Below, piece by piece: positions 35,291 to 46,966 of a DNA stretch of 64,000 nt. A model generated the notes under the pieces. That model had not been told where the DNA came from, did no database searches, and worked only from the letters and a program-made list of their open reading frames with translations. Position numbers and translations under genes: made by a program. Each line of letters begins with the position of its first letter. The first letter of the stretch is position 1. This DNA comes from Purshia tridentata. Its lineage: Eukaryota; Streptophyta; Magnoliopsida; Rosales; Rosaceae. The stretch covers positions 22,051-86,050 of the forward strand of contig QANT01008355.1 in NCBI GenBank assembly GCA_003254885.1, given 5' to 3'.

Positions 35291-37505
35291 TGTTGATTGT
35301 TTTCTTAGAGTAAAATTATTCACATTTATTCCAACTCTAAGTTTACTCGCAAGTGCACGAATCGCAGAGTAGCAAGGGGTGCAAAGTACGAGGTCAATCC
35401 CATAGGGAATGGGTCTAGTAACAATAAATCAACTCAGCTTAACAGATTAGAAACACTAACACACGCACACGGAAAGGGGGGTTTAGATTAGGTAGAAAAA
35501 CACAAATACACACTCTAACTCACGCACACACCCATTCAAGGTTGTGAAGCATCAGAATCCACCATCTAGCAACAGAAACAATGAGTATGGTAACTTGCAA
35601 TTTCAAAAGACTACAAACACAAAGTTTGCCTACCAAAAGCTTTGGCTATTTCCTTTTGGCATTATACCCGCCTTATGCATATACTAGGAGTCTCTTAAAC
35701 CTACCATAGCAAGTTAACTTGCATGTTCCTAGACAAGCTAGGCCAATCACCCATGCAAGAGTCATTAGGATCTATGAAGATGACAAACACATAGACCATA
35801 TATCCACCGTAATGTGCACTACGCCATGTATGAATACTATTATCACAACCAGTTCTTAATTGATTGCTTGTTACTTCTAAAATTGTCATCCTTTTGAGCT
35901 TATTCAATTTTATAACAATCAATAGATGTTTCATCCCTAAGGTATCTAATCTTAAAAGAATCTACACCTAATGTCATTCTAACAGATAATAGGATTTTAT
36001 GCAAGTACCATCATCATAAATTACAAGAACCATAAATAAACATTGAACACATGCTAGAGGCTTCATCATAAACTCAAAAATTCATGAAAGTAATTAAGAC
36101 ATGAACATGAAATTAAAAGGATAAAATAAATATATAAATTGCATATCCATGTTCACGATCTCAATTAATAACTAAAGATAACTTGAAAGCATGAAAAAAG
36201 AAGAAGAAGGTCACTCCAATGGCAAGACCGTGTGTGGCTAGGCTAGAAATGCCTCCTTGTTGTTAGCAAGGCTTAGGCAGCAAGGTGGGCGTCACTCCTC
36301 CTTGTATTAGGCACTCTATGAAAAACAACACTACCTCTTGGCTTGGCAACTTGCGGCACTACCCTGTCTTTCTCTCTCAAAGTTTACAAGCATATGAATT
36401 CCAATTAGGTATGAACAAGTGTTTCAATGTGTAAAAGAAATAAACCAAATAAAACAAAAGAAGAAAAAACAAGAAAAACCCAAGAAGGAGGCAGCGGCTA
36501 GGCTTGAGAAAAGCCTAGAAACTTGTGACTAGGGCTAGGGTAACAAGCTAGGAAGCTTGCGCCCAAGCCTTAGGGCTTCACCCTTGTGGCTCCCTCTCTC
36601 TCTCTCTCTGTGAAGATGTTTAGAATCAAGTGTGAAAGTTGTGATGTCAAATAATGAGAAGAGGAGGTCTTTATATAGTGGAGAGGAGGTGGAGAATCCT
36701 TGATAGTGTAGGAAAGGGTTTACTTGCACTCCAAGAATGGGCCTTAAGCTGTTTTGGCCGAGTAGCCTTTTTCTGGTCACGGAACTGCTGCGCTACCTTC
36801 ACTAAAATGACTATATCTTGAGTTAGAAGTATCAGAATCAAGTTCCATAAAATTCATTGCGAAGCTAACATCTCTATCTTTCCAACGATATATGGCTTGA
36901 CATCTGATTCAATCTAGAGAAATACAAGATCTCTGTCGAAATTACTGCTCATATTTCCAGGGTTTTGACTTCCTTGCAAGTTAAGGACTCCTTGAGATCT
37001 TTGACTAAGTCTTCCAAGATCTTCCTTCCATACTAGGATTCTAGCATTGGGAAAATCTTCTAATGCAAGGAATAGGCGCATGGGCTCTTGAATGTGGACT
37101 TGGACTTGGCCCAATCTCTTCTTGCTTGCTTATCTTGAGGCCCAATTACTTGTAGAAGCTTCAAGAACATTTGACTTTGACCCCGCATTTCCTAGTCCCA
37201 CTAGGAAACCTTATCCAATTAGGATTTTGCTTTTACTATCATGTCCAACTAGGATTTCCCTTTTCTGGTCCTGAACATTGATGGTTTTCCTGGTTTGGCT
37301 AGGATTCTTTGTTTGAGTAGGATTTTAGCTTTCCTACTTCCATCAGGAATTGTCCAATTTTGGATCTTTTGGCTTCTTTATTCATCTTTGCTTCATTTAA
37401 CCTAAAAAAACACAAAAGTAAAGCAAAAGACACAAAAACGTCGAGTTCTTGCACTTTAGGTTAAGGAGTTAGTACGTAAAAATAGTGTAAATTGAGCACT
37501 CAACA
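35291..37505. mobile_element. Second solo LTR-like insertion, 2.2 kb, with 5-bp target duplication
   Basis: Starts TGTTGATTG, ends GCACTCAACA, and is flanked by TAAGA on both sides (35286-35290 and 37506-37510). It cuts the Gag region of the older gypsy element; the Gag frame on both sides joins across it. No coding capacity of a retroelement is seen inside. It could be a solo LTR or a short non-autonomous element. Confidence 0.9.
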
Positions 37506-38159
37506 TAAGACAATGCCTTCCAGGTGGAATGAAGCAAGTTGTACTAGCTGAATAGGTGCGACATTTTGAAAGTCGAAATACTGTTCAGTCTTGTATATCC
37601 AGCCAGTGGGTTCATCTCCACTGAATTTTGGAAAAAACAATTTGAGGTTGGCAGTGGGGTGATTGGGGTTTTGTGTATTGTCTGTAGTGTTTTATTGGGT
37701 GCGGAGGGTGTTGGAGGTTTCACCATAAGCAAATGGATTGTCATCGATTCTATCAGGAACTTTGGTTTTAAGTGGAGAGGCAAGGAGGGCTTGCAATTCA
37801 GTAAGAACTGATTGAAGAGTGGCATTGACTTGGTTAAAGTTGTCAATCAGGTGATCGAAACTTGACTCAGGTCGAGTCAAAATTTCGCTGACCTCATTGC
37901 GAAATTCAGTCTTTTTGATTGAGCATGAACTAAGTCAGAGGTTGATTTTAATTTTGAGTCGAGAATGGTGTAAAGTACAGGAAAATGATTGAATTTGTAA
38001 ATAAGCTTGATTTCGGTTGTAATAATAAATTTATTTTAATTTATTTTATTTTTCACGTCACATTCTGGTTAAAGAAGCTAATTCTATAATTAGAGCGTGA
38101 TTCACTCTTTAATCCAAGATTTACCCTTTAATCCTAGGTTGGGGAGTGACAGTGTCATT

Positions 38160-39010
38160 TGTCGGAGATAATTTGGTGACTTGGCGAAGTGAGAAACAAA
38201 ATATGGTGTCACTGTCTAGTGTAGAACTGAATATCGTGCCCTTCATCATGCGACTACGGGAATTGTTTGGCTTAAAATTCTCTTACGTGAACTCGGGTAT
38301 GGTCCTTAGAAACCCATAAAGCTCTTTTATGACAACACAGCAGCTATAGAAATTGCTAATAACCATGTGCAACACTACCGAACCAAGCATATTGAACTCA
38401 ACATGTACTACATCAAGGATCACTGATGTAGAGCGTTTGACGTTCCAATTTGAGGAAGGACTTGAACGTCGTAAAAGAGGGAAATTATTTCTACTCAACT
38501 TTGCTTCTGAGCCCGAATATAGTTGATTTACATATCAAATCGAAGGGAATCGCGCCACGAGTCCAACAAACAGCTAATGCTGTGACACATAGGCCTTTTT
38601 GGGCTTTCAAGGTCTTTTAGGGCCTCAAAACGAGCTCTAAAGTTTCAGCTGATTTTTGCTATTTTATTTTTGCATTCCTAGGCAAGTTAGGGCTTGTAGA
38701 ACCTATTTAAGCCAACTTTAGGCTCTTGTGAATCATCATTCTATTTTATAAATCAGAAAACGAGGGATTTCTCTCAAATTCTTTGGTGGATTCCAAAGTG
38801 TGTATGTGTGTGTATTTTAGGGTTTTAGCTTGAATCCCTAGTGTTTGTTGTGTTAATCACCTAGAATTTGGTGTGACAGAAGTTCCTTATATTAAGTGTG
38901 CGAATTAGCTGGCTGATAAGATAACTCATGCCGTTATTAGTAGTCTATTTCATACATTGCTATCCAAGTTAGGTATGTGCCATATATATGCACCAACTTG
39001 AGGGGGATAG
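38160..39010 (+). pseudogene. Degraded copia RNase H relic
   Basis: On the plus strand the pieces NLVTWRSEKQN, then in a shifted frame TTGIVWLKILLRELGYG and KLFYDNTAAIEIANN, then RTKHIELNMYYIKDH read as the end of copia Pol. About 450 bp of unrelated sequence follows. The terminal motif (LADKITHAV, then SKLGM and IYAPT plus stop) appears near 38910-39000. It is unrelated to the intact copia at 20413. Confidence 0.8.
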
Positions 39011-39896
39011 TTAGTGTATATATAGGCTTTTACTTAGGCCTTCTACTATGGTAAAGCCATTTTTTGATAGCCAAATGCAATTTTGAGTGTGTGAATAGTA
39101 TTTTTTGGGTATCAGTTTCACTATAGTACTTATACTCATATTTAGATATCAGAATTTTAAATCTAATTAAATTATGCCCAATATTAATTAAGTATTAAAA
39201 AAAGTTATACCATTGATTATATTTCAAGAAGATCTTTAATTTAAGGTTAATATTGAAAATATTTGAATATTTCATTTGTTTATCGAAATTAAAATTTCTT
39301 TATTTTATTACTCAAAAATAATAAACATAACATTATTTATTTATTTTATGATGGGTACACAAAAAAAATACATAAACAAAACCAAATACAAACAACTAAA
39401 GTTTTTTAAGTATTCAATCATGTGGGCCTAGGCCATTTAAGTATCACTTTTTCTTACTCTCATATTTAAATTTTAATATGGTAATCAACTCAAAATGGTC
39501 AAAAATGAGCAGCGCTCAGAAATAAAAAAATTGGGAAGAATTGATGGGAAAGTAATAGAGTAAGCGGTAGACCTTGGACTACCGAGTCTACCGCTGGGAC
39601 CAAACCGCGCTAGATCCGTGGGCGCCTGCCGGCTGCGACTTTTATGAGCGGAAATAAATTGTGAGGGTTCTAGATGGTACCCACTACCTACTACCCTCCT
39701 TGCTTACCTGGCAGCCCACAATTATTAAATAAAATATAAAAATCAATATCAAATTATCAATCACAGTCAATGCTCAAAATTTTGCAAAGAAGGAAATCAA
39801 AATGTCAAATTGTCAATGCTGACAACCGTATCATATGTATAAATTATAATGTATGATGTATCTCGATTTGTTGAATTATTGCATTGATTTGCTGGC
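39011..39896. promoter_or_regulatory. Intergenic region with the glutathione peroxidase promoter side
   Basis: AT-rich, no gene. The 200-300 bp before 39897 should hold the promoter and leader of the peroxidase gene. I saw no distinct element ends. Confidence 0.4.
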
Positions 39897-42800
39897 ATGC
39901 GTTTGGTGAAATTCACCAACTGGGTCTCTCTCTTCTTTCTGGGTTTTGCCTTCGTCTACTACTTTTACACAGACCAATTTGCTTTTTCTCGCATTATGGC
40001 TGAAGAAAGTTCCAAATCTATATACGAATTCACTGTCAAGGTATTGGGTTTTCTTTATCTTTTTGTTTTTTTTTGTTTTATATTACTTATGTGGGTCTTC
40101 TCTGTTTTTGAGTGCACAGTTGTTTGTTTATGTTTCTGTATCAGTTTTCTCTGCATATAACTACAGTATCAAATTTTGTTATTCTGGTCTTTTAATTTTT
40201 GGAGTTCCGATAGTTTATCTGAAATATTATTTTGTAAAGTCCTCTTGCTAGATTTCACTCACGAATCATGGGCTGGGTAATTCAAGAGTGGATAGTTCTA
40301 TTTGCACAAAGGAAAAAAAAAAAAAAAAAAACTCTAGACACCAGATTGCTTTAAAGGTTCCTTTCAACTTTTCCATTTTACCCGTTAATTAATTTTTATT
40401 TATTTAATTTTCACATCTAAAAATTACAAAGATTTATGTTTATTTATTTTTGTTACATTTTCGTTACTTGTCCTAAGTCTATTCTGGTTTCCCACTCTCC
40501 CCTCACCACTAGAGCTTTTAGTTTTTTTAATTTTTTGTTTTTTTTTTAAACACAGGCTGGTTTGGCCAGATCAAGTCATGGCAGCATGGCATGCTTGGGT
40601 TGGGGAGGTGGGGAAAGGAAGGGGAGAGAGAAAGGGATGAAGAGATAAAAAACAAACTTTTTTTATTTTTCTTATAATTCAGATAATTAAGTATAAAATG
40701 GAAATAAAAGTTTTTGGGGTGTGTTGAGCAAACCTTTGGGTGTAAATAGAATTACCATTTAATAATTTAGTGATTTATTGCTGTATTTCATGGTTGTGCA
40801 TCTTTTGGGGTTTATGAGAAAATAGAAGAAAACCAAAGAAAACTTTATCTGGTCAAAGCTCATATTGAAGGTTACTTGGTAGTGCCTCTTTTGTTCTCTG
40901 CTATGAATTTCTATTTTTCCATTATATTCTATGAAATGACTTCAGAATTTGCAGATTGAAAACTTATGTGAAATTAATTGGTATGCCATTGGATTTAATT
41001 GCAGGATATTCATGGAAATGATGTAAATCTGAGTGAATACAATGGGAAGGTTCTTCTGATTGTGAATGTTGCTTCAAAATGGTAATTAACTTGATTTGTT
41101 GTGAGAATGAATTTCTTGACGTTCATCTTCTATTTCATGTTAATGCGGGCATTTGATGCTATTTTTCCCAACACTTTTTCCCAACTAATACATTGGACAT
41201 TATAAGAAAAAAAAATAAAAAACTAAGAAAGAAAATGATAAACCCTGTCGAATCAATTGATACCACATAAGNAGAAAATGATAAACCCTGTCAAATCAAT
41301 TGATACCACATAAGTTGGGAAAAAAGTGTTAGGACAAACAAAATTTTCCTTTGTGTGCTGCTTTGAATTAATTGATGACAAATTTGGTTAAATACAAGTA
41401 TGGAAATTAATGAAACAAATCTTACGGTCTAAACATTTATCGGCCTTTTCGTGTGGATCATTGATAGGTATCTTGAACTTTTGCCTCATTTGCTGGACAT
41501 AATTATGGGGGAATCAAGAGTGCCGTAAATAATATATATATATATATTTTTTTTTCTATTGGTGCAATATAATGGATATATTAGTACTTGCAAAAATTTT
41601 ATTTTTGAGAAGCTATGTTATGCTTGTAACACAACAGGAGCAATGGCTAATTTCAAAAAAGTCCTTCATTAAATATGATTCCAAATGGTTAAATGATGAC
41701 AAAATATGGGTGGGTGGGGGGTGGGGGGGAATGGGGGTGGTGGAAGATGAAAGGCTGATTGAGGCAGAGATTATTAGTTTTTTTGAGATATTATATTCTA
41801 GTAATGGAAGGGTTATTTTTTAAAAATTTAGGGGTTGGAGTGGAGTTCCCTACCTCCTCAAAAAGCTCTCTAGCTGCTGGAGAACCATTTGAAGAAGAGG
41901 TTACAATAAGGATAAATCTCCTGGTCTAGATGGTTATACAGTAATACTTTGGTGTTTTATCAGCATTTTCGGGAGTTATTGAAGGGTGATGTGATAAAGG
42001 TGTTTGAAGATTTATACAGTAATGGTGTGATTAGTCCAGTAACCAACGAGGCATACATTTGCTAGAGTTCAAAAAAATAAGAATCAATTAGCATTAGAGA
42101 CTTTTGACCCATAAGCTCGGTACAAGTTTGTATAAAGTTATTGCTAAGGTGCTGTACTTGAGACTTAGGGAGGTTTTGGGTGATACTATTTCAATTTCCC
42201 AGGTTGTTTTATGAAGAATAGAAGAAAGGCTTTGGGGAGAGATGGAGGAAGGGGTAGGTGGTGCTTAAAATCCGAATTTTTCAATTATGATAAATGGGAG
42301 ACCAAGAGGTAAGTTTAGGGCTTTGAGGGGATTAAGGCAAGGAGACCCTCTGTCTTCTTTCTTGTTTACACTTGTGATGGATGTGTTAAGTATACTTATG
42401 GACAAGGCAAAAGGGGAAGGTCTGGTGGAGGGCTTGAAAGTGGGAAAATAAGGGGTTGAAGTCTTGCATCTACAGTTTGCCAATGATACAATTTTCTTTC
42501 TCTCTAGGGACTTACATGAATGGGTTAATCTTTTATCAGTCTTGGAGGTTTTTTTGGGGCTTTGGTGGCCTTTTTTTGGAGCTTCTGGTATGAACTGGGT
42601 TATTCCATAGTCCTTTATGATTTTTTGTGAAAAACATCTTGAGTTTGGGAGGAAGGATTGGAAGGCAAAAGTGTTGGGGCCTTGTGGAGTGATGGCAGTG
42701 ATGTGGGTAAATATGGTGGGAGAGAAACAGGAGAATCTTTGAAGATTTTAAGGGCGACAATGTGGAGGCTTCTTGGGATAAAGTTAGGGTTTGGGCATCT

Positions 42801-45719
42801 TTATTTCACCTGAATTTAGAGAGTTATCAGTTTCCGTCGTTTTGTTGGATTGGAAAGTTGCGGTTGGGTAAGGCTGCCCTTTGTGCTGTGTTCTTGGCGG
42901 CCATATAGTTAAGACCTAGGCCCGGCATGGCCTACGGCCCACGGGCCATTTGTGCTCCTACCTTGCCTTCAAAGGGCCAGCCCAAAGGGCTGTTTTTCTT
43001 TTTCTTTTTCAGGGTGAGAAAATTAATCTTTTTCTTCTTTATAATTAAATATATTTTTTTTGTGACACTATTCCCACCCTTCATTCTTATTTTTCCACCC
43101 AACTTATTTCCCCACTCTCCATTAAATCTTAAAAAAATGTTATTGTACTCATCTCACCCCCATTATTCCAAAACTGCCCCTGCCCTTTCTTCTGAAATCT
43201 AACCCTAACCCTAACCTTAGAAAAATAAAGAATAAAAAAGCTAACATGACATAAGTAAACAATTAATTTTGCACGAATTCTACACAAATTACCAATTAAC
43301 GAAGTTCTTAATTGTTATCCTAGTTAGCGGTCCCTAAAAGTATTAATTATTTACTTATAATACTCACCATATATCACTTATTTGTCACATGGACATATAT
43401 ATTCTAAATGGATTGGATAATAATATGGAGATTAAGAGCACCAGTTTTGCTTAATTGGATGAAGAATCAGGCATTCTAACTACGCTGAAAAATTTTATTT
43501 GCAGAATTTTGATATTGAGTATTGCAACTTTAATCTTTTTTTCTTTTCTTTTTTTGTCATATTGCAATTTTAATCCTTACATTTAAGATATTATGGATTT
43601 GAAATATGAAGCCAACTTTCAAGATAATTGAGATTTGCCTGGGAGTTCTGCAATGCCATTTCCATGACAATCATATTGCAATTTTAATCCTTACATTTAA
43701 GATATTATGGGTTTGAAATATGAAGCCAACTTTCAAGATAATTGAGAGTTGCCTGGGAGTTCTGCAATGCCATTTCCATGACAGTTTTAGGTTTCTTCAA
43801 TTTTTTAGCATGTCCCTTATAGCAATTTTATTAAAAGGTTAAATTGTATTGTAATTTTTTTTCTTAAAAAAAGGGGTGGAAAAGTAGGATTGGTGTGTGG
43901 GAATAGTACCACTCTTTATTTTATTTTTTTCATGAAACTTGAATATTCTTATTAAATAGTTCTTGAAAAATGGAAAACAACAATGTTAAAGGAGTCATGT
44001 TTAATTCGGGCCCATTTCCAGCTCGTGCTGTGCTTGGCCCATATTGTGCTCGTGCCATAGGCCTGATGGGCTAAAAGCTTTGGCCTGACCCAGCCCATTT
44101 ACTTGTGCAGTGCTCAGGCCTGCTGGCCCGTTTGACACCTCTATTGTCCACTATCTTTATCGTTTGTGCTTCTGTTGTTGATTTAATAAATTTTGTTTCT
44201 CATAAAAAAATAATAATAATGTTTGAATAATGAATTTTAGTGTTAAACCTGTAGTTAAAATATATTCTCTGTTCCTTTATTCTTATGTTTTTTTTTATTT
44301 TTTATTTTGCAGTGGTTTAACACATTCGAACTACAAGGAATTAAATACTCTGTATGAAAAGTACAAAAACAAAGGTCTGTGGCTCCATTATTCCTTGCAC
44401 AATGTCATGAATTTACTGGTTCATGTCTTTCATCCTTATGTGTGAGGGTTTTGTTCCTTGTCTGGCAGGTTTTGAGATCTTGGCATTTCCTTGCAACCAG
44501 TTTGCAGGACAAGAGCCAGGAAACAATGAGGAGATTCAAGAAGTTGCATGCACAATGTTTAAGGCTGAATTCCCAATCTTTGACAAGGTAATCCTTATTA
44601 TTGAAGAAAGAAAATGAATAATTTAGGAAAAATCTTCTCAACAATCCATATGCAAAGTCAATTGGAATATATATATATATATTTTTCATCATGCTGTCAT
44701 GCTAGTTTCAATAAGTCGATAAGTTTCTAGGCGCTTCCAATTACCGTCAGGTACGTCTTACTGTGTCGGACATTACTAGACTGGACTATACTTAATTGTG
44801 TTATATTAGACTAATCTTATACTGTATTGAGGTAAGAATCTTAAAATTTATATGACACTTAGGCCTCGTTTGGTGTTTAGGATTGGATTGGAAATGATAA
44901 GTGGCAAATTTATGAGTATTTGAAGAAGAAATTTTTAAATTGAAGAAAGAAGATGGGAATAAGATAGATAAATTATGAAGAAAACTTATCCTTTCCAATC
45001 CCCTCAAAATGGTGGGGATTGGCAAGGATAACATTTTCCTTGTAGCTAAGCCATTTTCTTTCCCTCTTCTTCCTTTAAGTTAGAAAAACACTCCATCTTT
45101 TTCCTTAAATACACATGAATTTATCATTTATCCTTTCAAATCCAATCCTAGACACCAAACGAGGCCTTAAGTTGTGTTAAAGAGCCCTAAAGACTTCGCA
45201 CAGTAAATAAAGTCCAATGCATTACAATTTAATGCAATGTAGTATAGTCCAATCTAGTCTAACCAGGCACAATCTGGTTTAAGAACCAATCTGGTTTAAG
45301 AACCAGTTCCACCTTAAATATTTCTTTGATTTGTGAAAACTACTACACAAAAATAAAGTGACTACATTAATTGATTCATGCACAAATTACTATAGTTTTC
45401 ATGTCATCATTGTAGATTGAGGTGAATGGGAAGAACGAGGCGCCCCTTTACAAGTTCCTAAAATCTCAGAAAGGTGGGATCTTTGGAAGTGGCATCAAAT
45501 GGAACTTTACGAAGTTTTTGGTAAACAAAGAAGGGAAGGTTGTGGAGAGATATGCTCCAGTGACATCACCTCTGAAAATTGAGGTCAGATGGTTTGTTTA
45601 TTTTATTTTATATTTTTTGTTTTTTGGAGCCAGTTCAATTCTGATGAAGACAATAGCTTCTGATTTATCTTCTTTGCTTTCTGCAGAAAGACATCCAGAA
45701 TCTATTGGAATCTTCTTGA
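39897..45719 (+). CDS. GPX: Glutathione peroxidase (Cys type, thioredoxin-dependent), membrane-anchored, six exons
   Basis: Exons: 39897-40040, 41005-41081, 44313-44374, 44469-44587, 45416-45583 and 45687-45719, all GT-AG, giving 200 residues. The peroxidatic Cys74 is in NVASKCGLT, where animal enzymes often have selenocysteine. Gln109 (FAGQEP), Trp163 and Asn164 (IKWNF) complete the active site, and Cys122 ([10 protein letters not shown]) fits the resolving cysteine of plant enzymes that use thioredoxin. Residues 8-28 form one hydrophobic segment ([14 protein letters not shown]), so it is probably anchored in an endomembrane. This N-terminus and the KDIHGNDV motif are closest in my memory to Arabidopsis GPX3. 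The enzyme reduces H2O2 and lipid hydroperoxides. Intron 2 is 3.2 kb and intron 4 contains a MITE. A second in-frame Met at about residue 34 (MAEESSK) would give a soluble form without the anchor. Confidence 0.95.
41170..41330. repeat. Small inverted-repeat element with a 42-bp direct duplication around an N
   Basis: Arms AACACTTTTTCCCAACT (41170-41186) and AGTTGGGAAAAAAGTGTT (41313-41330) face each other. Between them 41230-41271 and 41273-41314 are the same 42 bases with one difference, separated by a single N. The duplication may be a join made in assembly. Confidence 0.7.
41850..42860 (+). mobile_element. LINE (non-LTR retrotransposon) reverse transcriptase relic in GPX intron 2
   Basis: Plus-strand pieces in changing frames match plant L1-type reverse transcriptase: [11 protein letters not shown], then [13 protein letters not shown]-like sequence, [42 protein letters not shown] and QFANDTIFF (the catalytic box is degenerate, ANDT instead of ADDT). 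Many stops. Same strand as the host gene. A probable 3' tail lies near 44160-44220. Confidence 0.8.
43557..43783. repeat. Tandem duplication of 114 bp in GPX intron 2
   Basis: The copy at 43557-43670 is repeated from 43671 with only a few differences. Both begin tcatattgcaattttaatcc. Confidence 0.9.
43985..44147. mobile_element. Possible hAT-type MITE end in GPX intron 2
   Basis: A block rich in GGCCC words ends GGCCCGTTTGACACCTCTA, a common end of plant hAT-like MITEs. Another GGCCC-rich block lies at 42900-42985 and could be the other arm, but no clean terminal match was found there. Confidence 0.35.
44862..45166. mobile_element. Tourist-like (PIF/Harbinger) MITE in GPX intron 4
   Basis: 305 bp with long terminal inverted repeats. 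The left end starts GGCCTCGTTTGGTGTTTAGG and the reverse complement of the right end GGCCTCGTTTGGTGTCTAGG; likeness continues for some 50 bases. Both ends are flanked by TTA (44859-44861 and 45167-45169), the usual Harbinger target. It is too short for a transposase. Confidence 0.93.
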
Positions 45720-45819
45720 GTATCAAGGTAACTTTCTTTACAGTCTGTTGCATTGGTTTATTAAGTTTCTATTTTCTTCTTTAAATCATGTGTTTTAGGT
45801 AAATGACATTTGAATCCCG

Positions 45820-45870
<51 letters not shown>

Positions 45871-46966
45871 CAGTCCAAATGTCAAGCACATGATTAAGAG
45901 TCTTATACTTTTTTGTAGTAAATGCAATTTAATTGTGTATTGTAGGTTTGTTGGCTTTGAGTGTCACATGATCAATGTATTAGGTGTCATAAATTGTGTT
46001 GTATAGCATTGCCAAGTGTATTAATTTGGGCCTTTTCAATGATTCATGTACCAATGGCCCCTATTAAAATACTACTTTGTAAGCTTTGAAACCAAGTTAA
46101 CAGTGAAAGAAATTAAGTTCTTATGCTTGTGTGTGAAGCATGAATTACCTTCATTTTGATGGCAAAGGCCAGTATTATGCCAGTAACAAAAAGTTCAGAG
46201 TTTTAACCATCATACGTAGAGCCAAATTCAATTGTGATCCTTTCCATAATTTGGTGATCTTTATTTTCACTTTTGGCAATCATCATGGCATTAGTGCAGT
46301 GCATAAGTTGTGCAAGAACATCTATTTGTTAATATTGTATTTAAATCTGTTAAAGTCCTCTTATCAGAGATCCTCAAATTGAAGGATTTTTAAAAAGCCA
46401 ATTATAGTTTGGATTGCCCTTTTATCTTGTTTCTATGGAGATTAAATTAACTTCGAGAAGCCAATTACATCTGACTGTTTATCTTTCTCACATTGGCATT
46501 GTAGGACAGCAGAAAGTGCTTGCTTTGGCCTTGCAGCAAATGAAAGGGTGGATGGTAAATTCATCAAAGTATGTTGAGCTTGTGAAGTTTGATTGTGACT
46601 AGAAAAATATGCTTGGTTGAGGTCTTATGTGTTGTAACAAGAGTATTAATAAGGTTAAAGTGGACTTATGAACAAATCAAAATGAAACATATATTCTCTA
46701 CTTATGTTCCGTCTCGTTATTATTCTTGTGTCCAAATGACATTGTTTTGACGTTTAGAATTTATGGTTTAGGGTTTATTTTTAAAAGATACAAACACAAT
46801 ATGGTCACCAAAAAAATAAACAGGGGATTCAGGCTCATAGAAGATAAATATATTATGAGCAGTCTCTGGACTCTGAAATCCCACAAACAACTTCAAAAGC
46901 TACTTTCAATTTTAACCTAGCTACCCCAAAACATACATCATGGTTAGTAGAAACGCATAAATCTGC
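45720..46966. other. Spacer between GPX and PPR 3' ends, with TC microsatellite
   Basis: The two genes converge here. A TC run lies at 45824-45867, probably inside the peroxidase 3' untranslated region. No further gene seen. Confidence 0.6.

Larger units (their letters stand above)
30430..37930 (-). pseudogene. Old Ty3/gypsy element remnant, Gag to integrase, interrupted twice
   Basis: Parts read on the minus strand from right to left. Gag N-terminal half is at 37511-37900 (FSGDEPTGWIYKTEQYFDFQ), then an inserted LTR, then Gag again at 35130-35285 (WNHWLTKFKGPLSW). Aspartic protease is near 34800-34890 (VMVLIDGGSTHNFIDQ) and continues to 34430. Reverse transcriptase is at 33573-34260 with a stop after NAPSTF and the catalytic FFDD box. 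RNase H begins at 33360-33480 (ESDACGVGIGAIL), is cut by a second inserted LTR, and resumes at 30596-30911. The start of integrase (GVWFKHGKVFLSP) lies near 30480, after which similarity ends. Several stops and shifts show that it is long dead. Its own LTRs were not identified. Confidence 0.88.

Noticed and set aside
45803-46006. Plus-strand frame after the GPX stop
   Set aside because: It is driven by a TC microsatellite in the likely 3' untranslated region.
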